A stretch of DNA of 38,869 bases from Polymorphobacter sp. (GTDB lineage: Bacteria > Pseudomonadota > Alphaproteobacteria > Sphingomonadales > Sphingomonadaceae): positions 1-38,869 of the forward strand of contig NZ_JANYGL010000021.1 of the NCBI RefSeq assembly GCF_025362435.1, read 5' to 3'. A model generated the notes under the pieces. The model saw only the letters and a program-made list of their open reading frames with translations. It made no database searches and was not told the DNA's origin. Shown piece after piece: positions 16,297 through 25,725 of the stretch. Numbering within the stretch: the stretch's first letter is position 1; each line of letters opens with the position of its first letter. The position numbers and the translations under genes are program-made.

Positions 16297-17805
16297 ATGA
16301 CGCGTTTGACGGTGCTGGCCGCGGTTGTTGCCGCGGTCGGGACGACGGGGTTCGCGGTTTCCGCAGCCGCCGACACGCTGCCCGATGCGCTCGCCGCAGC
16401 GTATGAGACCAATCCCCAGCTGACCGTCCAGCGCGCGATCGTCCGCCAGACCGACGAGGGCGTGCCGCAGGCGCTCGCCAGTGGACGCCCGACGGTCAAC
16501 GCCACCGGCACCGCGCAGCAAAGCGCCAACGATTTCAACCGCGACGGCGGCCGCTATTACAATGGCGCGCTCAATCTCAACCAGTCGCTGTATCGCGGCG
16601 GCCGGACCCGAACCGCGACGAGCGCCGCCGAAAACCGCATCTACGCCGCGCGCGCCCGCCTTCGCGCGGTCGAGGACAATGTCCTGCTCGCGGTCGTCAC
16701 CGCTTATGCCGACGTCCTGCGCTATGCGCAGGTGGTCGAATTGAACGAGAACCAGGTCAAGGTGCTCCAGCGCGAACTCCAGGCGAGCCGCGACCGCTTC
16801 GAGGTCGGCGACCTGACGCGGACCGACGTCGCCCAGTCCGACGCGCGGCTAGCGAACGCGCAGTCGAACCTCGTCGTCGCGCAGGGCCAGCTCAACACCG
16901 CCAAGAACGCCTATCTCCGCGTCGTCGGCCGCCCGCCGGTCGCGCTCGCGCCGTTGCCGCCGCTGCCGGTCCTGCCCGGGACCGTCGGCCAGGCGACCGA
17001 CCTCGCCAACGCCAACAACCCCTCGCTCGTCGCCGCGCGTTTCGACGAGGCAGCGGCGCGCTACGACGTCAGCACGATCGAACGCCAGCGCCTGCCGACG
17101 CTGACTGCGGGCGTCGGCGTGAACTACACCTATACCCAGGCCGGCACCGCGGGCATCACCTCGACCGGCACCGGTTCGAGCGGAGTTGGGACGGGACTGG
17201 CTGGGGGCGGATCGACCGGCGCTGCGGCGATCGTCGGCGGCGACTTTCACGCCTTTCAGCAGACCGGCGGGCTGACGCTGACGGTGCCGCTGTACCAGGC
17301 CGGGCTCAACGGCTCGCAGATCCGCGCGGCACAGGCGGTGCGCAGCCAGTATATGGAGCAGATCGGCTTCATCGGACGGCAGGCGGTCGAGACCGCGAGC
17401 AACGCCTTCGTCTCGGTCGCCACCGCGCGCGCGGTTATCACCGCGTCGGAAAGCTCGGTCACGGCCAACCAGCTCGCGCTTCAGGGCGTGACGCAGGAGA
17501 ATCAGGTCGGCACGCGAACGGTGCTCGAAGTTCTCAACGCCGAGCAGGAACTCGTCGTCGCCCGGGTCAACCTCGCCGCCGCGCGCCGTGATGAATATGT
17601 CGCCGGCTACACGCTGCTCGCCGCGGTCGGACAGGCCGAAGCCGACCCGCTCGCGGTACCCGGCGAGCATTTCGACTCGACCGAGAATGCCGCGCGCGTC
17701 CGCCACAAATGGGGCGACTACGACATCGACAACGACCCCGCGCCGCTGCCGCTGCCCGACCCGGTGGTCGCGTCGAAGTCGCTGCCGATCGGACCGCAGC
17801 GGTGA
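16297..17805 (+). CDS. tolC: TolC-family outer membrane efflux protein
   Basis: The outer-membrane channel of type I secretion and RND efflux systems, 502 aa. A signal peptide (MTRLTVLAAVVAAVGTTGF, probable cleavage after VSAAA) precedes DTLPDALAAAYETNPQL, the standard mature start. The two long helical repeats are visible, with SRDRFEVGDLTRTDVAQSD in the first and ENQVGTRTVLEVLNAEQEL in the second. A Gly/Ser/Thr-rich loop (about 285-310) interrupts the second beta-strand pair. The ATG at 16297 has GGGGA 8 nt upstream; an ATG at 16288 is possible. No inner-membrane pump is adjacent. Confidence 0.92.
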   Translation: MTRLTVLAAVVAAVGTTGFAVSAAADTLPDALAAAYETNPQLTVQRAIVRQTDEGVPQALASGRPTVNATGTAQQSANDFNRDGGRYYNGALNLNQSLYRGGRTRTATSAAENRIYAARARLRAVEDNVLLAVVTAYADVLRYAQVVELNENQVKVLQRELQASRDRFEVGDLTRTDVAQSDARLANAQSNLVVAQGQLNTAKNAYLRVVGRPPVALAPLPPLPVLPGTVGQATDLANANNPSLVAARFDEAAARYDVSTIERQRLPTLTAGVGVNYTYTQAGTAGITSTGTGSSGVGTGLAGGGSTGAAAIVGGDFHAFQQTGGLTLTVPLYQAGLNGSQIRAAQAVRSQYMEQIGFIGRQAVETASNAFVSVATARAVITASESSVTANQLALQGVTQENQVGTRTVLEVLNAEQELVVARVNLAAARRDEYVAGYTLLAAVGQAEADPLAVPGEHFDSTENAARVRHKWGDYDIDNDPAPLPLPDPVVASKSLPIGPQR

Positions 17806-18089
17806 CCCCCGAGGGCGAGCTGCCGCAATCGATCGACGCGATCATGGCGTCGATCCGCGCGAGCCTCGCCGACGACGTCCCCTCCGCCGTCCCGGCCCAG
17901 CCTGCCGCGGCGCGCCCGTCAGCGCCTGAGCCCGCGCTGACGGCTGCCGAAGTCAGCGCCTCGCTCGATGACGTCGTCCGCGCGATGGTCGGACCGATGC
18001 TGCAGGCATGGCTCGACACGCACATGCCCGAGATCGTGGAAAAAGCGACGCACGCCGAAATCCGGCAGCTGACCGGGCGAACCGACTAG
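17802..18089 (+). CDS. PopZ-like (DUF2497) polar organising protein
   Basis: A 95-residue protein with the PopZ/DUF2497 layout: a short N-terminal helix (LPQSIDAIMASIRASLADD), a Pro/Ala-rich linker, and a C-terminal helical module (LDDVVRAMVGPMLQAWLDTHMPEIVEKATHAEI, shown here by its start and end only as VVRAMVGPMLQAWLD and IVEKATHAEIRQL). PopZ proteins self-assemble at cell poles and anchor chromosome and signalling proteins in alphaproteobacteria. This one is far shorter than Caulobacter PopZ because the acidic linker is reduced. The GTG start overlaps the tolC stop. In relatives this gene is usually directly followed by valS. Confidence 0.8.
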   Translation: MTPEGELPQSIDAIMASIRASLADDVPSAVPAQPAAARPSAPEPALTAAEVSASLDDVVRAMVGPMLQAWLDTHMPEIVEKATHAEIRQLTGRTD

Positions 18090-18139
18090 CTTTCGCTACC
18101 AGCGGCGCGCACGGATTGATCCGGAACGGCAGCGACGCG

Positions 18140-18168
18140 TTGGAAGCCGCGCGGCAACTTGCTATATC
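18140..18168 (+). promoter_or_regulatory. Promoter of the zeta-like module
   Basis: TTGGAA (18140-18145) and TATATC (18163-18168) are 17 nt apart. Transcription would begin near 18174, just before a GAGGAG ribosome-binding site (18175-18180) and the ATG at 18187. This gives the module its own expression inside the tolC–valS neighbourhood. Confidence 0.6.
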
Positions 18169-18186
18169 GGGTGCGAGGAGACGGCG

Positions 18187-18390
18187 ATGGCGACCAAGGC
18201 TGAGATTCGACCGAGCGATCTCGAGACGCGTACCTATCGTCTCGCCGACGGCACCACCGTGCGCAAGAAGGTCATCCAGTCGAACAGCCCGACGCTGGCC
18301 GAGGACATTCTCGCCGCCTTCCGCTCGAGCGTCCGCAGTATCCGTGCCGAACAGCGCAAGCGCGCCCGCGCCCTTCCGGCGGCCGAGTAA
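18187..18390 (+). CDS. Small protein, candidate antitoxin
   Basis: A 67-residue charged protein, MATKAEIRPSDLETRTYRL..., ending in an Arg/Lys-rich helix ([15 protein letters not shown]). I do not recognise a family. It has a strong GAGGAG ribosome-binding site 6 nt before the ATG and its own promoter. It directly precedes, and overlaps, a zeta-toxin-like kinase gene, which is the usual order of an antitoxin. The antitoxin role is inference from position. Confidence 0.65.
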   Translation: MATKAEIRPSDLETRTYRLADGTTVRKKVIQSNSPTLAEDILAAFRSSVRSIRAEQRKRARALPAAE

Positions 18391-19012
18391 CATCGAAAGG
18401 CCGATCCTGTGGATCGTCGCTGGTCCCAACGGCAGCGGTAAAAGCTCACTCTACAAGAAATCCGATATCGCCGGGTGGAGCGGAGCGGTCTGGATCATCA
18501 ATCCCGACCTGCTGACCGCCAGCATCGCCGAGGGCGAAGCGCTCGAACTGACCGCCGCCAACCTTGCAGCTGTCCAGCGGGTCGAAGTCTGGCTCAACGC
18601 CTCGATCGACGTGTACCAGACGATTGGCGTCGAAACGGTGCTGTCGTCCCCTAAATACCGGGCCCTCGTCGACCGCGCCCATGCCCGCGGTTTCGACGTC
18701 CGCATGATCTTCGTCCTGCTCGACCGGGTGGCGTTGCAGATCGACCGCGTCCGGATTCGCGTTCAGACTGGCGGCCACGACGTGCCGGAGGACAAGATCC
18801 GGTCGCGGCGCACGCGGTCTTTCGAACAGCTTGCGTGGTTCGCCGACCATGTCGACCAGCTCATCGTCTTCGATAACTCGGCGGGTGAGCCCGAACTGAT
18901 GGCGACGAAGGCGGGCGCTGCCCCGATCGTCTGGCATCGCCGCCCGCGCGCCGCGCTCCGAACCGAGTTCGAGGCCGCCGGCCTCGCTCAGAGCTTGCCG
19001 CCGCTGCGCTGA
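18344..19012 (+). CDS. Zeta toxin-like P-loop kinase
   Basis: A protein of about 220 residues with the opening [16 protein letters not shown], a Walker A typical of zeta toxins and related P-loop kinases, then [14 protein letters not shown] and [23 protein letters not shown], matching the zeta fold. Zeta toxins phosphorylate UDP-N-acetylglucosamine; whether this one does is unknown. The start is unclear: the nearest canonical codon is GTG 18344, which overlaps the upstream gene by 47 nt, while a good AAAGG site sits 6 nt before a CTG at 18407, directly before the conserved core. The stop is 16 nt before valS. Confidence 0.75.
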   Translation: MPNSASAPAPFRRPSNIERPILWIVAGPNGSGKSSLYKKSDIAGWSGAVWIINPDLLTASIAEGEALELTAANLAAVQRVEVWLNASIDVYQTIGVETVLSSPKYRALVDRAHARGFDVRMIFVLLDRVALQIDRVRIRVQTGGHDVPEDKIRSRRTRSFEQLAWFADHVDQLIVFDNSAGEPELMATKAGAAPIVWHRRPRAALRTEFEAAGLAQSLPPLR

Positions 19013-19028
19013 TCCGCAAAAGACGCAC

Positions 19029-21683
<2,655 letters not shown>

Positions 21684-21762
21684 CGGTCGGCCGTGCGCCG
21701 GTGTACCCGATCGCACCGCCGCAACGTTTAACGGCGCAAGTCATCGCAGAGGGAGTTTTACC

Positions 21763-22197
21763 ATGACATTCTTCAGGAACCTGACGGCCGCCGCCGCCGC
21801 AGTCGTCGTTCTCGCCGGCACCGCGCACGCCGGGCCGATGGTCCGGTCGGGGACGATCACGATCAACGAGGCGCAGTTCGGCTTCCTCATCGGGGGCAGC
21901 ACCGGCGGCGGCACGCTCCGCTTCCACGGCCACAGCTATCCGTTCAAGGTCGGCGGCGTCTCGATCGGCGACATCGGCGGGTCGAAGGTCAAGGGCTTCG
22001 GCACCGTCTACAACCTGCGCTCGCTCGACGATTTCGCCGGGACCTATTCGAAGCTCGATGCCAGCGCCACGCTCGGCAAGGGCTCGGGCGCGCTCAAGCT
22101 GAAGAACGAGCACGACGTCGTCCTCGAGATCGACACGACGTCGAAGGGCCTCCAGCTCAGCGCCGGCGCCGGTGGCGTCAAGATCACGCTGAAGTAG
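21763..22197 (+). CDS. Secreted hypothetical protein, paralogue 1
   Basis: A 144-residue protein with a clear signal peptide (MTFFRNLTAAAAAVVVLAGTAHA, cleavage likely after AHA). The mature part is beta-rich and glycine-rich, with GGSTGGGTLRFHGHSYPFK, GGVSIGDIGGSKVKGFGTV and the closing GLQLSAGAGGVKITLK. I do not assign a family. A GAGGGAG ribosome-binding site stands 7 nt before the ATG. The next gene is a paralogue with about the same length and the same blocks in the same order. Confidence 0.82.
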   Translation: MTFFRNLTAAAAAVVVLAGTAHAGPMVRSGTITINEAQFGFLIGGSTGGGTLRFHGHSYPFKVGGVSIGDIGGSKVKGFGTVYNLRSLDDFAGTYSKLDASATLGKGSGALKLKNEHDVVLEIDTTSKGLQLSAGAGGVKITLK

Positions 22198-22243
22198 GGC
22201 TTGCCCGCAGCTTCGGCGATCTTCTGAGCAGAAGCGTACGATC

Positions 22244-22280
22244 GTGCTAGACCAGCCCCTCAACGAGGGGCTGGCAGCAC
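22244..22280 (+). promoter_or_regulatory. Hairpin that covers the ribosome-binding site of paralogue 2
   Basis: GTGCT (22244-22248) pairs with AGCAC (22276-22280), and CCAGCCCCT (22252-22260) pairs with AGGGGCTGG (22266-22274) around a 5-nt loop. The GAGGGG ribosome-binding sequence (22265-22270) is inside the stem and the structure ends exactly at the ATG (22281). It could control translation or separate the two paralogues. Confidence 0.6.
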
Positions 22281-22709
22281 ATGAACAAATATCTTTTCGG
22301 CGTGGTCGGGTTGATCCTGCTGACCGCCGCCGCCGGGCAGCCCGATCCGCGCTTGCCGTCGGCGACGGTGACGATCGACGAAACTCAGTTCGGCTTCCTG
22401 CTCAGCGGCAATGTCGGCGGCGGCACTCTGCAGTTCGGCGACAAATTCTATCCGTTCAAGGTCGGCGGTATTTCGGTGGGCGACATCGGCGCGTCGCATG
22501 TCCGCGGCTTCGGCCGGGTGTTCAACCTGACGCACATCGACGACTTCGCGGGGACCTATACGCGCGTCGCGGCGAGCGCGACCTTCGTCAACGGCTCGGG
22601 CGCGCTCCAGTTGCGCAACAAGCGCGGCGTCGTCATCGAGCTCGACACGACCTCGAAGGGGCTCGAGCTCAGCGCCGGGGCTGGGGGCGTCAAGATCACG
22701 CTACGCTAG
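22281..22709 (+). CDS. Secreted hypothetical protein, paralogue 2
   Basis: A 142-residue paralogue of the gene just upstream, starting MNKYLFGVVGLILLTAAAG, a short signal peptide. Shared blocks include TVTIDETQFGFLLSGNVGG, FYPFKVGGISVGDIG, HIDDFAGTY and ELSAGAGGVKITLR. The pair looks like a tandem duplication followed by divergence. Its last 14 bases overlap the convergent topoisomerase gene. The start codon directly follows a stable hairpin containing the ribosome-binding site. Confidence 0.8.
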   Translation: MNKYLFGVVGLILLTAAAGQPDPRLPSATVTIDETQFGFLLSGNVGGGTLQFGDKFYPFKVGGISVGDIGASHVRGFGRVFNLTHIDDFAGTYTRVAASATFVNGSGALQLRNKRGVVIELDTTSKGLELSAGAGGVKITLR

Positions 22710-23742
22710 CGAGGAAGGCGATCAGCCCGCGTTCGGCGGCGCTGAGATAGCGCGTCGGGCGCGGCAGCCTGGCGCCGACGAGTTCGTCGGTCCGGCCGTC
22801 GTTGACCAGCGCGATCAGCGCCGGGTGGACATAGCTCTTGCGGCTGATCGCCGGGGTATTGCCGAGCGCCGCGGCGACGGGTTCGAGCATCGCCTTGAGC
22901 GTCGGGGCGCCGTCGCGGATCGCGGTGAAGGCAATCACGCTCGCGCCCCAGGTGCGGAAATGCTTGGCCGAGAAGCCCTCGCCCATGCCTTCGCGGATGT
23001 ACGCGTTGACGTCCGACGAGCCGATCCGGTGCGGTTCGCCGTCGTCGCCGACATACTGGAACAGCGCCTGACCGGGCAGGTCGTGGCAGCGCCGGACGAT
23101 CTTGGCGAGCGCCTCGTCGGCGATGACGACGCGCTGCATCTTGCCCGACTTGCCGCGATATTCGAGCCGGACCTTGTTACCGCGAACCGCGCTATGTTCG
23201 GCGAGCAGGGTCGTCGTGCCGTAACTCTCGTTCTCGCTGGCATAAACGTCGTTGCCGACCCGGACATGCGCCGAGTCGAGCAGCCGGACGATCGCCGCGA
23301 GCACCTTGGTTCGCCCCAGCCCGCGCACGGCGATGTCGCGCTCGACGATTGCGCGGAGCTGCGGCAGCGATTCGCCGAAGCCGCCGCAGCGGCTGTACTT
23401 GTCGGCCTCGCGCTGCTCCCTGAAGCCCTCGTGGTAGCGGTATTGCTTGCGGCCCTTGGCGTCGTAGCCGACCGCCTGGAGGTGACCGAACGGATCGGGG
23501 CTGTACCAGACGCGGGCATAAGCCGGCGGGACGCCGAGCTTGTTGAGCCGGGCGATCTCGTCCTTCGCGGTGATCCTCGACCCGTCGGTCGCGAAATAAT
23601 GCCAGTGCTTGCCGCGCTTGCGCCGGACGATGCCTGGTTCACTCGTGTCGGTATAATTGAGCACGGGCGAACGAACGATACGCGATCGGCTCCGGTTCCG
23701 GCTGCGCGGTAGCTGCGGCGATTCGCAAATACCCTCGCTCAT
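22696..23742 (-). CDS. DNA topoisomerase IB
   Basis: A 348-residue eukaryotic/viral-type topoisomerase that relaxes supercoils through a 3'-phosphotyrosine. The nucleophile is Tyr304 in ISRKSYVHPAL; the catalytic Arg and Lys set is seen in SAHVRVGND (Arg161), YRGKSGK and KHFRTWGAS (Arg263). The N-terminal part (RRKRGKHWHYFATDGSRI) matches bacterial members. The start is ATG 23742, which shares its A with the upstream TGA (TGATG). Bacterial type IB enzymes are accessory, often scattered by transfer. It is the third gene of a small operon headed by an HTH protein. Confidence 0.92.
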   Translation of the reverse strand: MSEGICESPQLPRSRNRSRSRIVRSPVLNYTDTSEPGIVRRKRGKHWHYFATDGSRITAKDEIARLNKLGVPPAYARVWYSPDPFGHLQAVGYDAKGRKQYRYHEGFREQREADKYSRCGGFGESLPQLRAIVERDIAVRGLGRTKVLAAIVRLLDSAHVRVGNDVYASENESYGTTTLLAEHSAVRGNKVRLEYRGKSGKMQRVVIADEALAKIVRRCHDLPGQALFQYVGDDGEPHRIGSSDVNAYIREGMGEGFSAKHFRTWGASVIAFTAIRDGAPTLKAMLEPVAAALGNTPAISRKSYVHPALIALVNDGRTDELVGARLPRPTRYLSAAERGLIAFLASVA

Positions 23743-24068
23743 CAATGACCGGTTTCGACCACCATCACCGCGATCGTGAGCACGACTCCGCTGCCGACGG
23801 GCACCACTGAGACGACGCGCGCCTCTGCCACGATCTCCGCGCCGAGGTGGAGCGCCTCGAACGATGGCACATCCGCGATCGCCAGGTCAGGGACAACCAG
23901 CGTCATCCAGTGACGCTGGCCGGCGAAGGTGAGGCTCCCCCAATCCGCCGTCTCGATCGATTGGACCGTGAGCAGTGGCAAATTCCTATCGCTGCCTATC
24001 CGGGGAAGGAGGAGCCGCGTGATCGCGCGCAGCAGTCGTCTTTGCGGCTCAGTCAGCATCGGCTTCAC
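23742..24068 (-). CDS. Hypothetical protein, 108 aa
   Basis: An unrecognised protein, MKPMLTEPQRRLLRAITRLLL..., with a helical, Arg-rich start and a beta-rich, Val-rich end (EARVVSVVPVGSGVVLTIAV). It overlaps the HTH gene upstream (ATGA) and the topoisomerase gene downstream (TGATG), so it is translated with both. No catalytic motif is visible. Confidence 0.72.
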   Translation of the reverse strand: MKPMLTEPQRRLLRAITRLLLPRIGSDRNLPLLTVQSIETADWGSLTFAGQRHWMTLVVPDLAIADVPSFEALHLGAEIVAEARVVSVVPVGSGVVLTIAVMVVETGH

Positions 24069-24259
24069 GACCGCGACTCGGGCGGTGGTGCGGATGCGAT
24101 GAACGTCATCACCCGCGCGGCGGTGCGCGGCCGAGGTTCACGCCCCCGACGAAGGTCGAAAACGAAGCGTGGATCGCTTGCTGCCTCGCGTCCGAAGCGC
24201 GATGCTGATATGTTCCGTCGACGTAAGCACCGTTCAATTTCTGTTAATAGGTTTGTCAT
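24065..24259 (-). CDS. Small HTH-like DNA-binding protein
   Basis: A 64-residue basic protein, MTNLLTEIERCLRRRNISASRFG..., whose middle (ISASRFGREAASDPRFVFDL) reads as a helix-turn-helix, followed by RRGREPRPRTAARVMTFI. Similar short proteins occur widely in alphaproteobacteria as uncharacterised regulators. A GGGAGA ribosome-binding site lies just before the ATG. It is divergent from the S24-type repressor gene and may bind the shared intergenic region; that is inference. Confidence 0.7.
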   Translation of the reverse strand: MTNLLTEIERCLRRRNISASRFGREAASDPRFVFDLRRGREPRPRTAARVMTFIASAPPPESRS

Positions 24260-24311
24260 GTATCGTCTCCCGGCTCGACTCGCTCGGTCGACTCAGGATG
24301 CAAAGTGATTT

Positions 24312-24325
24312 CCTACTAGTCTAGG
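24312..24325. promoter_or_regulatory. Imperfect palindrome, candidate operator
   Basis: CCTACTAGTCTAGG has matching ends (CCTA/TAGG) and an ACTAGT core, in the AT-rich region between the divergent HTH and S24 repressor genes. It is a plausible repressor site; there is no direct support. Confidence 0.3.
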
Positions 24326-24384
24326 TAAAAAACTATCTTTATGCGCCGTTAACAGCTGGGTCTCGGAAGAAAGGTCCGCCACGC

Positions 24385-25065
24385 ATGGAAAATGTCGCTA
24401 TTCGGCAGCGGCTCGATGCGCTCATCGCCGAACACGGCGAGGATTATGCCTCGTTGTCGCGGCTGATCGGGCGAAACCCGACGTACATCCAGCAATTCGT
24501 CAAGCGCGGCGTGCCGCGACGGCTGAGCGAGGATGATCGCCGCAAGCTCGCCGCGCATTTCGGCATCGCCGAGCGCCTGCTCGGCGGACCGGCCGACCGC
24601 GCCGGCCATGCGGTGATGGCGCGCGCCGGGATCACCGCGACGCCGGGCGATTTCGTCCTGATCCCGCACCTCGACATCGGCGCGTCGGCGGGCTCAGGGG
24701 CCGAGCCCGGGGCGGAAGTGCCGGTCGCGGTACTGGCGTTCCAGTCGAGCTGGGTTCGCGGCCTCGCCAGCGGGCGTCCCGAAGCGCTGTCGGTGATCCG
24801 TGTCGAAGGTGATTCGATGCTGCCGACGCTCGCCGACGGCGACAACATCCTCGTCGACACCGACGACCGCGAGCGCCTGCGCGACGGCATCTACGTGTTG
24901 CGGACCGATGACGCCTTGCTGGTCAAGCGGCTCAGCATCAACCCGGCGACACGGCGGCTGACGATCCGCTCCGACAACAGCGCCTACCCAAGCTGGGACG
25001 ACTGCGACCCCGCGACGGTCGCGGTCATCGGCCGGGTCGTCTGGGTCGGGCGGAGGCTGACCTGA
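24385..25065 (+). CDS. S24/LexA-like transcriptional repressor
   Basis: A 226-residue protein combining an N-terminal DNA-binding part (about 1-60, with DYASLSRLIGRNPTYIQQFV) and a C-terminal S24 peptidase fold. The catalytic serine is Ser144 in EGDSMLPTL and the lysine is Lys181 in LLVKRLS. A likely self-cleavage site is Ala102-Gly103 (GASAGSG). Such proteins resemble phage CI repressors and LexA paralogues that cut themselves in response to RecA during DNA damage. No SOS box is recognised. The neighbouring topoisomerase operon is transcribed divergently. Confidence 0.85.
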   Translation: MENVAIRQRLDALIAEHGEDYASLSRLIGRNPTYIQQFVKRGVPRRLSEDDRRKLAAHFGIAERLLGGPADRAGHAVMARAGITATPGDFVLIPHLDIGASAGSGAEPGAEVPVAVLAFQSSWVRGLASGRPEALSVIRVEGDSMLPTLADGDNILVDTDDRERLRDGIYVLRTDDALLVKRLSINPATRRLTIRSDNSAYPSWDDCDPATVAVIGRVVWVGRRLT

Positions 25066-25075
25066 GTGCGGTTAG

Positions 25076-25101
25076 TGTCGCCTGTCACTTGACAGGCGAC
25101 A
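25076..25101. promoter_or_regulatory. 12-bp perfect palindrome, HigA operator overlapping the -35 box
   Basis: TGTCGCCTGTCA (25076-25087) and TGACAGGCGACA (25090-25101) are exact reverse complements with a 2-nt spacer. The consensus -35 box TTGACA (25089-25094) is embedded in the right arm. A matching -10 box is not clear. The position just before higB fits autorepression by HigA or the HigBA complex. Confidence 0.7.
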
Positions 25102-25124
25102 TTCTTAACGCGCATTGTTCAGGG

Positions 25125-25406
25125 GTGAAAATCGTCCAGATCGTTCATCGCGGACTGGCCCGGTTTCATGATCGGGGAGACTCATCGAAGCTCGATCAAC
25201 GGCTGGTGGACAAGCTTCGCAAGCAACTGGAATTTCTGCAGGCCATGGAGGTTTCCGATGAGCTCATCGCCCTTCCGACGTGGAAACCGCATCGGCTTAG
25301 CGATGGCCGCTGGAGCATCCACGTTACGGCAAACTGGCGGATGACGTTCCGAAACGACGCGGCCGCTGGCGAAATATCGATCCTCGACCCCGAAGACTAT
25401 CATTAG
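25125..25406 (+). CDS. higB: HigB-type toxin (RelE superfamily)
   Basis: A 93-residue ribosome-dependent mRNA endonuclease of the plasmid-maintenance killer family. The start KIVQIVHRGLARFHDRGDSS, the mid LPTWKPHRL and the end WSIHVTANWRMTFRN and LDPEDYH follow the HigB pattern. The GTG at 25125 is chosen because family members begin just before this strand; a TTG at 25089 would place the start inside the operator. In type II HigBA modules the toxin gene comes first, as here. The antitoxin follows after 11 nt. Confidence 0.87.
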   Translation: MKIVQIVHRGLARFHDRGDSSKLDQRLVDKLRKQLEFLQAMEVSDELIALPTWKPHRLSDGRWSIHVTANWRMTFRNDAAAGEISILDPEDYH

Positions 25407-25417
25407 GAGCCTTGGTT

Positions 25418-25705
25418 ATGATGCTCAGTCCGGGCCACGTCGGCGATTTCATCAAGACCGAAATCATCGAAGGAAACGAATTGACGGTCTCGGCCGGCGC
25501 GCGGATCCTGGGGGTCACGCGTCAGGCGTTGTCGACCTTACTCAATGCTGGCGGCGGCCTGTCGCCCGACATGGCCCTCCGGATCGAGAAGGCGTTCGGC
25601 GTGAAGATGGACACCCTGCTGCGAATGCAGGCAAACTACGAGATCGCCGAGGCGCGCAAGCGGGAAGACACGATCCACGTGGCGCGGTACGAGCGCGCGG
25701 CATAG
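25418..25705 (+). CDS. higA: HigA-type antitoxin
   Basis: A 95-residue XRE-type regulator. The opening LSPGHVGDFIKTEIIEG and the helix-turn-helix ARILGVTRQALSTLLN, then LSPDMALRIEKAFGV, are classic HigA. It neutralises HigB and represses the operon. An AGGAG site (25405-25409) lies 8 nt before the first of two adjacent ATGs. The stop is 20 nt before the acyl-CoA dehydrogenase gene. Confidence 0.92.
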   Translation: MMLSPGHVGDFIKTEIIEGNELTVSAGARILGVTRQALSTLLNAGGGLSPDMALRIEKAFGVKMDTLLRMQANYEIAEARKREDTIHVARYERAA

Positions 25706-25725
25706 ATACTGCGGACAGACATCAG

